Source: Odontocerum albicorne
Taxonomy: Eukaryota; Arthropoda; Insecta; Trichoptera; Odontoceridae
Length of the DNA stretch: 64,000 bases
Direction of reading: 5' to 3'
Assembly (NCBI GenBank): GCA_949825065.1
Contig: OX463846.1
Location: forward strand, 18,482,421-18,546,420
This document shows positions 1-10,299 of this stretch, piece after piece. The stretch's first letter is position 1. Each line of letters starts with the position of its first letter. The notes under the pieces are model-generated. The model was not told where the DNA came from and searched no databases. It saw only the letters and a list, made by a program, of their open reading frames with translations. The translations under genes were made by a program, and so were the position numbers.

Positions 1-130
1 TTCGTTCATTTTCTCAATTTTATGTTGGAAGCAGTATTTTTTATGGCAATGCAATATAAAAAAAGTCATGTTGGTTTCGTTCATTTTCCGCTTTTTATGT
101 TGGAAGCAGTATTTTTTAAGCTAATGCAAC
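1..130. repeat. Tandem duplication, period about 75 bp
   Basis: A block starting TTCGTTCATTTTC at position 1 recurs at position 76, sharing ATGTTGGAAGCAGTATTTTTT. The first copy may continue beyond the window edge, so the true copy number is unknown. No coding potential is seen. Confidence 0.7.
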
Positions 131-690
131 TTGGTGGCAAGACACAATTATATATAGTTTTAATAATAAAAACAATTAATTTATTAATTGGTGACTAAAC
201 TCCTGCGATGCGATGTCGTATTGAGGCATCAAATTAACATATTCTTTACTCACCAAACATATCACTCGCACTACAGAAAAGGTGTTTATGAAAAATCTGA
301 CCGAAAGAGTAGTTCCATCCTACTAGAATTCCAGCGGACCATTGTATAATTTACCATACTTTTACGTATAAATGGATGAGGAATACGAGTTTCACAATAG
401 TTTTTATATCATCAGAGCATTCAATAAATCTTTGATAATATTTAGCATCCTCGGTAATAGACGAGATTGTTTATAAATGTGCAAAAAGGAAAAAAATCAT
501 GATTTGAAGAACATAAAAACTAGTGAATAATTAAAACCTTAAATTGCTCTAGAAATGTAAAAAAACTGGTGATTGATTGACGCACAAATATGGAAAGATT
601 CAAAGAAAGTACGTCAAACGATTCGAGCAAGCTCAAAAAAATCGAATAACTTAATCACATGACCATAAAATTTTATTCTTCTTTAAAGAC
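131..690. other. Unassigned AT-rich DNA
   Basis: No open frame, repeat or motif that I recognise. Confidence 0.5.
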
Positions 691-872
691 GACCTCCGTG
701 GCCTGGTAGTAAGACACTTGTCTGCCGATCCGGAGGTTGCGGGTTCGATCCCCGCTGAAACCCAGATTTTTTTAAATAGGATTCCAGTCTGGGATAACAC
801 TAAGGGGTCTATAAAAACACCTTTCTGGTTGGTTGGAAGAGATTGGCACATGGCAATAAACTCGCCAGGTTT
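691..872 (+). mobile_element. tRNA-derived SINE, family A (copy 1)
   Basis: The tRNA-like head has an A-box-like TGGCCTGGTAGTAAGAC near 699 and a B box GGTTCGATCCC near 742. The body follows with CTGGTTGGTTGGAAGAGATT and the tail GGCACATGGCAATAAACTCG, ending in an A-rich run. The same head-body-tail order recurs at 12880-13068, 26160-26342 and 54411-54598. It is too divergent in the acceptor and anticodon arms to be a working tRNA gene. Pol III transcription and borrowing of a LINE reverse transcriptase are known for such elements and inferred here. Confidence 0.75.
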
Positions 873-1176
873 AAAAAAAACAGAAAATAATACATACTTC
901 TTTAAAGTCTGAAAATTACGAGTATTCAGAGACCAATAAATAAAAAAAATGGATAAGTACACACAACCATCATGCCATGTCTCTTTAAAAGTAAACATAT
1001 GTCTTTATTTTAAAGTATGCTCTTTTAACCGTTTAAACAATATTTTCTTCGTTTGCTTCCTTCAAACAATTTCTCCCTCATCAGATTTTAGTTAAGAGAA
1101 GGGATCAATTTATTTTGAGGGACTGAACCTTTGTTTTAATTTATAGATACAAATTTATAATTATTTTCATGTTCAA

Positions 1177-1242
1177 TAAATTATTTTAAGACTATATGAT
1201 GAAGATACTATTATCTTCATCATATAGTCTTCAAATAATTTA
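1177..1242. other. Near-perfect 31-bp hairpin
   Basis: Arms 1177-1207 and 1212-1242 are reverse complements with one mismatch and are separated by the 4-nt loop CTAT. I see no terminal CAG, TTAA or TA-type transposon signature that would make it an ordinary MITE. It could be a small palindromic repeat or a precursor-type hairpin RNA. The structure is certain; the function is unknown. Confidence 0.85.
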
Positions 1243-1393
1243 TGTATATTACTAAGCATATAAAGTTGATATAACATTATTTTTTTAGTACTTATTCAGT
1301 GAGTAAAATAATAGAGATGCCCCACAAATAAGCCTTGCTTTTGACTATAAATTTTGTATAATGTTTATTTATCCGTTCTAAAAAATATAATTA

Positions 1394-1660
1394 TATAATT
1401 TATTGTAATTTATTTGATCAAATACTGTTTATTCCACTTTTTATAACGGTATAACCCTACCGGTTTTAAGGCTTTCACCTCATCATCAGGGGAGCACAAA
1501 CAAGACTTTTGTAACGGTATAACCGGTAAGGTTATACGGTTACAAAAAGTGAAATAAACAGTGTTGAATAAAACAAATTACAATATCTTTAAACCTCCAC
1601 AATATTAATGTCTTAATTATAAATAATATATTATAATTTAATTAAATATTTAAAAATTGT
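1394..1660. mobile_element. Penelope-like element end, palindromic copy A
   Basis: The left arm (about 1394-1498) is the PLE 3' end on the minus strand. It contains the reverse complement of CTGATGATGAGGTG, then CCGGTAGGGTTATACCGTTA and GTGGAATAAACAG. The right arm (about 1505-1660) is the same end on the plus strand, reading GGTTATACGGTTACAAAAAG, then AATAAACAGTGTTGAAT and the tail ending in TAAATAATATA. The right arm lacks the CTGATGA...GAAA segment. Head-to-head partial copies are a known habit of Penelope-like elements. No coding part remains. Confidence 0.8.
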
Positions 1661-2815
1661 AACTACGACTCGTCCCTGTGCATACGTCCTATCATCCATG
1701 CTTGTCTATTTATCGTCTTATTACTTCTTAAAATTTCTTCATTAGAAGTATAGATATGTAAAAGACAGTAACCGGAAACATTGGGAGGCAATATTTTTAT
1801 CTGTTCGGTTAATCGAGCTTTCGTGTTTTTAACAAGCACGGAATTTTATGTCCGATTGGGAAGAACTAAAAACATGGCACAATCATGCTTGTCAAATTTC
1901 GTAACAGAGAAAAGTGAAATGCTTTCATAATATGAAATTATGTATAACGAGGTATGTACATATGGCAAAAGCAAAAGAGTGAATAGAGTGGAGGTTTTTC
2001 CTCTCCAATAAGGATACGGCGTAATGGTGATAATGAAGGAAATAATTTTCATTTTTAAATTCATTTAGTAAAAAATGTATTTGCTGATCGGTTGCTTAAA
2101 ATAATGGTAGATAATCGAATCGAACCAAGTAAAATATGTTTTATTTTGTGCAGTTAGAACTTTTTAACCTAGAAATTTAGTGTGAAGATTATTTCTGTCT
2201 GTTAAAAAAATAAAATGTTTTATTACAATCAATCGAGTCATAAGTTTTTTTGGCAATCAGTTACCTTAATTTTTCAGCTGGTAAACAAGTGGTTTTCGAA
2301 AATTTGATTGAAGTCCGAATACCGGTCTAATTTTGTGTATCTGAAACAAGGCACGTCCTCTAAAATTGAATATCCCTCCTGACCAACATCCACGCCGCGT
2401 GTGGCCCTAAACAAGGGAGACAGGATTAAAAATAAAATATTCACCGTAGTTAACGGGGATGTCACCGTTGAGCATTATTCTTTTCCGCTAGATAAATAAA
2501 TTGCCAGAAGAGATAACGGAACCTTCCAGGCAGGTCAAACGGACGAAACAAGAACTTCACATTAATTTGCTAAAATGTTTCTCGTGTAAGTGGCTTAAAA
2601 ATTCATGGATTACTGTCATTTTCTTTACTCGATGAAATCTTACTCGATTATGGGTATAAGAATTGGTATCACGAGAGGTTTTTTTTTATTCAAATAATAG
2701 ATTTTTTTTTAATTAAAAACCTTTATGAAATTCACATGAAAAATACACGAAGACATTTGTATCCATATGATGTTACACATTTCCTTTATAAATGAAAATT
2801 TTCCATCACTTATAA
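1661..2815. other. Unassigned AT-rich DNA
   Basis: Two short minus-strand open frames (1846-2064 and 2274-2465) have no recognisable motif and look like chance frames. Nothing else is supported. Confidence 0.5.
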
Positions 2816-3227
2816 CAGAGATTTTTTTAATTTGCGTCTCGATTTCCTAGGGCGCCGCGATGAATTCTCAAGGGCGTCGTGAGATATCCGAAATTTTAAT
2901 AATTCCAGGTGATCTTAATGCAACATTTGTCGATATGGGACTGCCTTGTTTTGGACATAAGTAAAAAAAATATTGCTAGAGCTCAGCAAACCTACGTTTC
3001 AATTGTGATGAATTACATTTTATGGAGGTAGCTTTAATGACAGTCAAATATCGCTCAAAAATAAATGTGTAACAGAAAATGAGGTTAGTTTCATCTTACT
3101 TGATCCCATTTAAAAAACTGTGCTGGAAACAACAGACCCACAAGACAATTGGTATTTTTTTAGGGTACTGTGAAAAAATTCTTAATGCACTAAAAGCGCC
3201 GTGAAACCCAAAAATTGTAAACCACTG
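2816..3227. mobile_element. Non-autonomous hAT element (412 bp)
   Basis: The element begins CAGAGATTTTTTTAATTTG and ends in the complement of CAGTGGTTTACAATTTTTG. It is flanked by 8-bp repeats ACTTATAA (2808-2815) and ACTTACAT (3228-3235), which match at 6 of 8 positions. Subterminal blocks GGGCGCCGCGATG, GGGCGTCGTGAGA and GCGCCGTGAAACC are typical of animal hAT (Charlie-like) non-autonomous elements. No transposase is present. The terminal repeats are degraded, so this is an old insertion. Confidence 0.7.
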
Positions 3228-3439
3228 ACTTACATCACTTAACACCTAAAAAGTTGTGATAAAATGACGTATCCTAAAATTAAGAATTAACACATAAGAG
3301 GAGAATGCGGATTTAAGGAAAAAGGGATATTTAAGATGAAGAAAAAGCATAACGATGATTTGGTGAACGTTGAATTAATGAATGATAAAATATTCCTAAA
3401 ATCTAAGAAGACAAAAAACAAACAAAACTTCGATATCGA

Positions 3440-3575
3440 AAAAATCTAGAAGTTAGTTCACCGATGATGACAAAGGACGGTAAAAGCCGAAAACAATATT
3501 GTCTCTTGGTCACGCTTTTCAGTATGACCAACTCACCTATTCAGATAAGTTGAAGGGTACAATACGAAAAAAAAA
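3440..3575 (+). mobile_element. SINE family B, tail fragment
   Basis: The segment ACAATATTGTCTCTTGGTCA, then ATTCAGATAAGTTGA and ACAATACGAAAAA matches the 3' part of the longer family B copies at 32471-32800 and 53455-53725. The tRNA-like head is missing. Confidence 0.6.
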
Positions 3576-4160
3576 ATTTACCGGGATAATTTCATTAAAA
3601 TGCGAGTAAAACTAAAGTTGATGTACCAAATTTCGAGAAAAAAATAAAAGAGATTAATTTAACCAAGAAAATGATTAACGATAAGAACAACAATAATCAT
3701 AAAACCAAGAAAATAAATTGCAGTCGTTACTGTTTCTTTTCATTTTCATTTTCATTTATATAATGCGTGTTGGTGGATTGTTTGATTTAAGAAATTCTTA
3801 TAATGTAATTCCCAGCATCGCAGAAGAAAGATTCTCGGAGATTTTCTACAGTTATATATTTGAAGACTTGTTTTACTCGTAATAAAAGTTAAAATGAGAT
3901 TTTCATATAATGCGTGCAAAAACCCCATGTTGTTACAGCACCGGCAAATGATTATGTTGCCACAATTTTATAGTATTTTGGTCCCGAATAATGTTCAGTA
4001 TTAAAAACATTATTAAGCTTTATGTTTAGTAAGCTGAGTCGCATTAAAAATATGCGATACCAAGTGTGGTTTAACGCTATGGCAAAACTTAACAAAAACA
4101 GTGGTTAAATTATAGTAGTATTATGTCTTCGTGTATATAGTATTACAATCTAAGCGCTGT
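3576..4160. other. Unassigned AT-rich DNA
   Basis: Nothing recognised. Its 3' side may include further decayed upstream parts of the RTE element that starts near 4165, but I cannot show it. Confidence 0.4.
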
Positions 4161-4164
4161 TATT

Positions 4165-5800
4165 ATTTTTGTTCTCTACGAAACGAAGTTGAAAAAAATA
4201 CCGAAGGCAAAAAGGTTTTTGTTGTAAAATACGGAGATTATAAAAAGAAAATTGTAAGATGATGCAAATAAAGACGAATTTAATAAGCGGGGAAGAAATA
4301 ATGACAAGGATGTAATAAATGTTGAAGAAATTATGGATTGAGTGTTAAAGAAAATGAATGAGACCATAGCAAAATTTGTCAATAGCACTGCGAAAGTTAA
4401 ATGTAAAAAAGGCGTTTATGGTAGGATAGAGCATAAAGAAGATTTATTGAATCAAGAACCGGAAAAAGCAAAGAAGTAATCAAAATATAGAGATAATATA
4501 AATATGGGAAAATTTAAACGAAAAAAATAAATTTGAAAAACGTTAAGAAACTTAAACGGCTGAAAATTGTGCATCAATGCGGAGGGAAATATGAAAATAT
4601 TTTGGAAGAAGTAAGTAAAGTGAAAGGAAACGATATACAGCTATTGAATATAAATGAAATCAAAGATGAGAATGTAAGGATTTTGTCAGAAAAATGAATA
4701 GTTCGTTCGAAGTGAAAAGAATATATCGAAAAATTTGACGAGAGGGGTGATAATAGCAGAATCCATAGTGAGTCTCAATGTTTAGAATGACGATCGTTTC
4801 GCAAACGATTGATATTAGATATTCGAGTGGTCGATCGCGTGACCACATGAAATTCAAAATAGACAAACCATAATTTTTTTACTTATCAACAACAATTTTA
4901 TATGACTAGAAAGTAGTTGAATATATTCTAAATTAAAATTTTATTGGCTATGTTTTGAATTTTAAAACATAAAAACGGTTTAAAAAAACTATTTTACACT
5001 ATCAACAATAATCCACCCCTGCTAATATAATATTTAAGATCATGAAAACGAAAAGCCTCTCACGGTGAGGTGTAGAAATGCCAAATATGTTAGATATTGA
5101 TCCTTCTAAATTTGCCAACCTCTGGTCTAGAAGAAATATGAATGGCAGCAAAAGAAATAAAAAAAGAAAAATAATCAGGTTGTGATGAAGTGATCACACA
5201 TCTAGTAGTGTGTGAGGGTGAACGAATGCTCGAGTGGCTAAGATTTTTTTTCAATAAATATTGGCAATCACAATACAAACCGAAAGAAATCACAATAAAA
5301 ACCAGAAGGAGCTTACTGATAGTTTTATTAAATAAAGGTAAGAGTGCAATTATGAAGTGTGAAAGTACAGATCCGTTAATTGGCCGAGTGTATTAAGTCA
5401 ATGGTGTTTTTTTATAGAAAAAGTGAAAGGAGAGACTGAAAAGAATGTGTGGGATGTTCAAGGTGCCTTTTGTAAGTGAAAGAGGGTGCGTGAATCAAAT
5501 TTGCGCTTTGCGTATGCTTGTAGAAAATGTATGGAAAAAAATATATTTTGTGCTTTTTGTGAACTTGGAAAAAGCACACCACTACATGATAAAGGGCTAT
5601 GGAAAAGCTATGGAAAATTTTGAATAAATATGGTGTTGAATGTAAATTAAATGGTGAAATTGTATCATTATACGTCGAAAGTAGACCATGTATCCTAGTG
5701 AAGGGTGATTTGACTGAGTTGTCGAATATTTCAAAAAGGGTAAAGCAAGGATGCGTTTTGTCAACCTGATGGTTTAATATTTATATTTATTTTGTATTGA
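4165..5800 (+). pseudogene. RTE-type LINE, decayed reverse transcriptase
   Basis: Non-LTR retrotransposon polyprotein remnant, read across several frames and stops. In order I can read FWKEVSKVKGNDIQ with NINEIKDENVRI (about 4595-4690), KEYIEKFDERGDNS (about 4700-4760), VLLNKGKSAIMKCES (5319-5370, the counterpart of the P-L-Y-K-G-K-G motif), ERGCVNQICALRMLVE (5480-5530), a degraded LEKAYD motif as NLEKAHHY (5563-5586), LNKYGVECKLNGEI (about 5617-5660) and VKQGCVLS followed by a stop and WFNIYIYF (5740-5790). This order is that of the fingers and palm of RTE-clade reverse transcriptases. The catalytic YADD region is not visible. A stretch near 4870-5090 is unlike coding sequence. It is dead: many stops and frame changes. 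Confidence 0.8.
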
Positions 5801-6289
5801 TTTTTTAACATCACCGATGGTGGCTATAACATCTACAAAACGTCGACCATCATTGAACCCAACTCATCACTATTCCCTTTAAGTAAAATTAATTTGATAA
5901 ATTTTTTTCAAACATTTACTTCCACTTATTCATACTTATGCTATTTCTAAAAAAAATGGTGCCTGAGTGACCAAAATTATAAAAGTATATAACTTTTAAA
6001 ACAAAATAGTTATTTTTCCATTATTGAATGAAACCTAACCCCAATGCCAGTAAAAGAAATAAAAATATACATGGTTTGTCGGTAAAAAGCTCGTAGCCCT
6101 GTTTAATATCTAGTTAACAAGCGTAACTTAAGAAGTTGATTTATGGAATTATTAAAAGGCTTCACGTAATACAAAGAAAACCATATTCATTATTGATTTT
6201 ACATAAAATAACAATTTATATAACAGGTCGAAACGCCTAGCACAGCGGTATTCAATGAGATAGAAGTAAGCTGCTGTAAAAACAGACGT
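5801..6289. other. Unassigned AT-rich DNA
   Basis: No motif found. The 3' part of the RTE element at 4165-5800 (rest of palm and thumb) is absent here. Confidence 0.45.
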
Positions 6290-6575
6290 GTATACATCGT
6301 CAAACTGTTTCCCTGTTGGAGTAGGTAGAGAGGGAAAGCGCCAGACTTTTCTATCACTACATAACTCTTTCGCATCTAATATCTTGTCGTTAAACTCCTA
6401 CGTTTTTTCTGACTTAACATTTCCTTCTTTCTTGCTCTACTGCGCATTCCACTGAAATTTGCACGGTGAATTTATTTTGTTAGCCTTTCTTAATCCTTTC
6501 TTTCTATATGCATAGTAAACCATTTCAAAATGATTCACTTGGTCTAACTTTATATATTAGCCTTAAAAAAATATT
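6290..6575 (-). pseudogene. RTE-type LINE, C-terminal fragment
   Basis: On the minus strand the reading RARKKGNVKSEKT, then CSDRKVWRFPSLPTPTGKQF matches the C-terminal end of RTE-type LINE proteins. It is the same block as EGNVKSLRN and DRKVWRSVLSAYP at 28655-29175. Only the last 80 or so codons are recognisable, with stops. It is probably a 5'-truncated insertion. Confidence 0.65.
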
Positions 6576-6840
6576 TATATTTCACTAATTCTGAAGAAAA
6601 TTTCTCTATTTACTGAGGTTTTTTTATTTTATTCCAAGTCTATTTTTTTGCCTACGTTTGTTCATCGTACTTCTAACGAAAATAAAAATTTTAAACCAGG
6701 TTTCGTTTCTTATACAGACAAAAATATGGATTATTTGTTAATGTTTGAACTTTGATTTCAATTATTATGAAGACAAAACACGAGTAAGAGGAATAATAAA
6801 AGGAAAATCTTTAACGATTTTAGAAGGTTTGTTTTTGTTT

Positions 6841-6990
6841 TTAAAGAATATATATGACCCAAGTCATAGGTATCCTTATACTCTCGAACACTAGGTGGAA
6901 AAAGTGACTGTGCCGTTCGAACGGTGCGGAGTTTGAACCGACGACCTTCCGCACGGAAGTCCAGTGCGTTACCGCGCGGCCATGCACCTC
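6841..6990 (-). mobile_element. tRNA-derived SINE, family C (copy 1)
   Basis: Reading the minus strand: GAGGTGCATGGCCGCGCGGT (A box), GGACTTCCGTGCGGAAGG, a B box GGTTCAAACTCC, then a tail ending near ACCTATGACTTGGGTCATAT. It is an inverted partner of the copy at 8045-8200. Confidence 0.75.
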
Positions 6991-6995
6991 TCTAA

Positions 6996-7890
6996 TTCAT
7001 TCCCAACTACTGATTAACAATATTCACTGGTAAACTGTCTTTAAATTTAAAAACAAAAAAATTAAAACTCTTGTCGCACTTTGATCGTTCATGTAGTTTC
7101 TATCTTTTTACATTTTGCGGTTTTTAATATTTGCTTTACATTTATAACTCATGTTTTTGTGACGACTCCCCTTTGAGATGCGTCGCTCTTGAGATCTTTG
7201 GACCACAAATTCACTTATCTTGTCACATATTAAATGAGAATAATTATGTAAGCTCGGATACATAAAATGTTGAAAAGAGTTTCCATTTCCAGTACAATCT
7301 ATCTTTCACGGTTGACGAGACATTTACTCTAATATACATTTTATTTTAATTTCATTCTTCAAGTTAGAGACGGTTTATCAGCGATTTGAGATCTTCGCTT
7401 AGTTACAGTGTTTCAAGTTTTTTCGACTGCCATTATTTTCATCAACATGTCTTCCCATTTTCTTTTAAGGTCAGTATTGCTATCTCAACAGCTCAGATCT
7501 TCTTTGCATCGTTTTTTTGTTTAACTCCACTAACACAAAGTCCAGTCCATAGCTCTAGAGAAAACATTGTTTTCTTCATTATCTAACTGCTTCGGAGATA
7601 ATCCACTGAATTGTATTGTGTTGTAATACACTTTTGTTGTAAACGGTTTAACGAAATTATTTTCCGCGTAGTAATCTCTGTCAATCGACCAGATGGACAT
7701 TCTCTTTTTGATCAATTTCTCATGACTGGGATCATGATCACTCCAAGTCCATCTACTCACGATGATTCTGTACCACTCCAAGTATCGCCGCTTCGGTAAA
7801 CTGTTGCGTCTCTGATTTAGTCAGTCAATAGAATTTGTGGCAAATTTCTGACTTGTTATCCCTTGACACTGCCAATCAGCATGAATCTTT
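6996..7890. other. Unassigned; one open frame of unclear origin
   Basis: A minus-strand open frame at 7530-7781 contains RWTWSDHDPSHEKL. The S-D-H-D-P block recalls the last motif of LINE endonuclease domains, but I see no supporting motif upstream. Left unassigned. Confidence 0.3.
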
Positions 7891-7892
7891 TC

Positions 7893-7960
7893 AATAATAG
7901 TGGGTTCGAGTCCCGAATCACAGCGTCCTTTAGAAGAGTTGGCCGTTTAAATATTTCCAA
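7893..7960 (+). mobile_element. SINE family D fragment
   Basis: B-box-like GGGTTCGAGTCCCGAAT is followed by AGCGTCCTTTAGAAGAGT. The same block order (B box, AGCGTCCTT, CTCTAAACGGCG) is seen at 25800, 34533 and 46703. Confidence 0.5.
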
Positions 7961-8016
7961 TGTCTGCATTCAATCCAATATTTTTTAAACTTTGTCACCA
8001 TTGTGAGTTGAGTGCG

Positions 8017-8052
8017 TGCACCTCAATGAAACCATGTCACCATTGAGGTGCA
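8017..8052. repeat. 12-bp perfect inverted repeat
   Basis: TGCACCTCAATG (8017-8028) is the exact reverse complement of CATTGAGGTGCA (8041-8052), with a 12-nt spacer. It overlaps the 5' end of the SINE at 8045. Confidence 0.85.
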
Positions 8053-8200
8053 TGGCCGCGCGGTAACGCGCTGGACTTCTGTGCGGAAGGTCGTAAGTTC
8101 GAACTCCGCGCTGTGCTACCCCACTCGAACGACACAGGTACTAGTGTTCGAGGGTATTAAGGATATCTATTAGTTTGGTCATATCTATTCTTTTAAAAAT
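8045..8200 (+). mobile_element. tRNA-derived SINE, family C (copy 2)
   Basis: GAGGTGCATGGCCGCGCGGT (A box), GGACTTCTGTGCGGAAGG, B box GTTCGAACTCC, then the tail GTGTTCGAGGGTATTAAGG and an A-rich run near 8200. About 1.05 kb from, and inverted relative to, copy 1. Confidence 0.78.
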
Positions 8201-8205
8201 AAAAA

Positions 8206-9854
8206 AAAAAAACGATGTTATATAAATTGTCTTTTTATTATTATAATGATTATTCTTACTGTCTAAATTTCGGTCTCAAGTAAGTTATCCGTAGACAGAT
8301 GTCAAAGAGATTTTTATTGAAAACTAGATTTTTTTAAACACCTCAGCAACAAGAAATAAATCCGTTACTCCCGAATCAGAAGACAAGTTCTTACATACTA
8401 AGCTACAGAGGATAACATTTTCTTTTTACTTAAAGTTAACATACGAGTATTTGACATAATATTGCTAGAATCTCTGCAAAAATAAACCTCCGGATATGTC
8501 TATTTTACGCGAACACATTTAAATCTTCAAAAGTTTTTTATATTATTCTCAAATCAAAATCAGGAACAAGAAAAAAATATATTATACTCTTCATATTAAC
8601 ATCTCGGAAAGTATTTTTACCATCTGAAGTGAAAACCATTTCATTCCCGCAGATGGAGCTATTTTTACGACTTCCGAAGCAGAGTCTAGGTGGCGTTTAC
8701 GACTTTTCCAGTTTTCCTAAGTAATCAACCTGTCAAGAATGCTAACAATATAGAAAGATTGACATTAGTGTAAATCGTGCGCTGAGATACTTATGTGGAA
8801 TGAACACAAATAAATTCAAGCTGTTTTATCACGAAGGGGGCTGAAAAATAAGACCATATTTTTAATTTAAGGCTTTCGTTATCATGAATGAAAATCATAT
8901 ATAAAATATAATTTTTCAGGTCGTTCTGTGTAATCTAGTTTTTATGTCACAGATTTTAAATATAATTACGTGTTAATGATATCAAATAGTTTGCTTTCTT
9001 TAAAAAAATATATACTACAGATATTGAAAAAAGTATGTGTTTTGTCTCAAAACAATGAAAGGAAGATCATCCATTTTCACAAAATGACAGATGTTTTATA
9101 AATATTTTTCCATAGAAATTGTGCATGGCATGTAGCTATATAAATCGTATAGCACTCTTTTTAATGAGATATAAACACTTGAAAGCTCCTCGATTTTGAG
9201 TTATTGTTTCTTGATATCTTCGTGACTTTTTGGTTAGATTACTGTTTTCCAACTCGAAGGTTGCAGAGTCGATTTTCATTAAATTTTTTTTTTTGAAAAA
9301 GAGTTTAAATCTGGTCATCACTTTAAAACTTTTTCTTCTAAAATCATGTTTTTTATGCCGTCCACCCATCAGAAGTGTTCTTTAGCATTATACAGCCATT
9401 AAAAAATGTAACTTTTATTACGTTTGAAATTTTAATACATGTAAACAAATAATAATCTATTATTTTCACGCATTAAATAAAAAAAAATTAAATTAGACAT
9501 GAAACATGTGTAAATGGAGTTCACTCAAAATATAAGTGTAATTCATATGTTTTTTAAAATATTATCATATAATCAAATATATTTAATCATAGAAATAAGT
9601 GTTATAGGTTCAGATTGTGTGATCACTACAATTTTTAATTATACATTACACATTGGAATAGTTGAACAAGCTCAACAAGTATAAATATCAATAAGCAGTG
9701 GAATACAAAAAATGAAAAATGAAAATAAAAACTTAAAAAAATGTCACGAGAACTGAGTTTGAAAGAAAATCCCATTCACGTTTCTCCTCCAGAATACTTT
9801 CGCATAAAAGAAAAAAAGGAAGAAGAAAGAATTAAGTAAATCTAAACATCCTGT
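8206..9854. other. Unassigned AT-rich DNA
   Basis: No gene found. Near 9245-9300 the segment AAGGTTGCAGAGTCGATTTT followed by a T run resembles the B-box end of a family A SINE head, but the rest of the element is not visible. Confidence 0.4.
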
Positions 9855-9900
9855 TTAGTTGGAGACATTGCCACATGGTAATAAATTCGCCGATTTATAT
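9855..9900 (+). mobile_element. SINE family A tail
   Basis: GTTGGAGACATTGCCACATG then GTAATAAATTCGCC matches the conserved 3' stem-loop tail of family A. Head and body are missing. Confidence 0.5.
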
Positions 9901-10299
9901 TTTATCATCGTCGTAGTTGCTGGGCCTCTTAGTCGAGAATTCTCTATCCATTCCAAAGTCAATCTCAAGCTGTTCCTCAACGTCAATCACGTGATTTTCT
10001 GTGAGAGAATAACCCCATCCTAGGCACACACCCATTTTGCAGACGTGAAAGACATGGGAACCCTGCTGAACTGGCTGGTAGCGCTGGCACATATTACCAG
10101 CAAGGTGACTGTTTCTCACACGTCTAACTGTTGAAACGCCATCAGCTCGAGAACAGATACGAGTAGCTCTTCAGACACCACAGACAGTGTCATTGACTCT
10201 CGCAGACTTTCCTTATAGCGCTTTTTTTGTTCATCATTTCTTATATCACCCTTTTTTGAGAGCTTTTAAAATTATTGACATGAAACAATGACGGTTTCC
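9901..10299. other. Unassigned, less AT-rich segment
   Basis: This stretch is visibly richer in G and C than its surroundings. A 74-codon minus-strand frame (9895-10119) spans part of it but has no motif I know. A short block near 9910-9960 resembles 27450-27520 (both contain TCGTCG, GTTGCTG or ATTGCTG, and CCTCTTA-TCGA), so it is probably part of an interspersed repeat. Confidence 0.35.

Noticed and set aside
691..765. Possible tRNA gene
   Set aside because: A and B boxes are present, but acceptor and anticodon arms do not pair well and the same head recurs with a SINE body and tail elsewhere.
7530..7781. LINE endonuclease domain on the minus strand
   Set aside because: Only a short SDHDP-like block fits. 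The other endonuclease motifs were not found.
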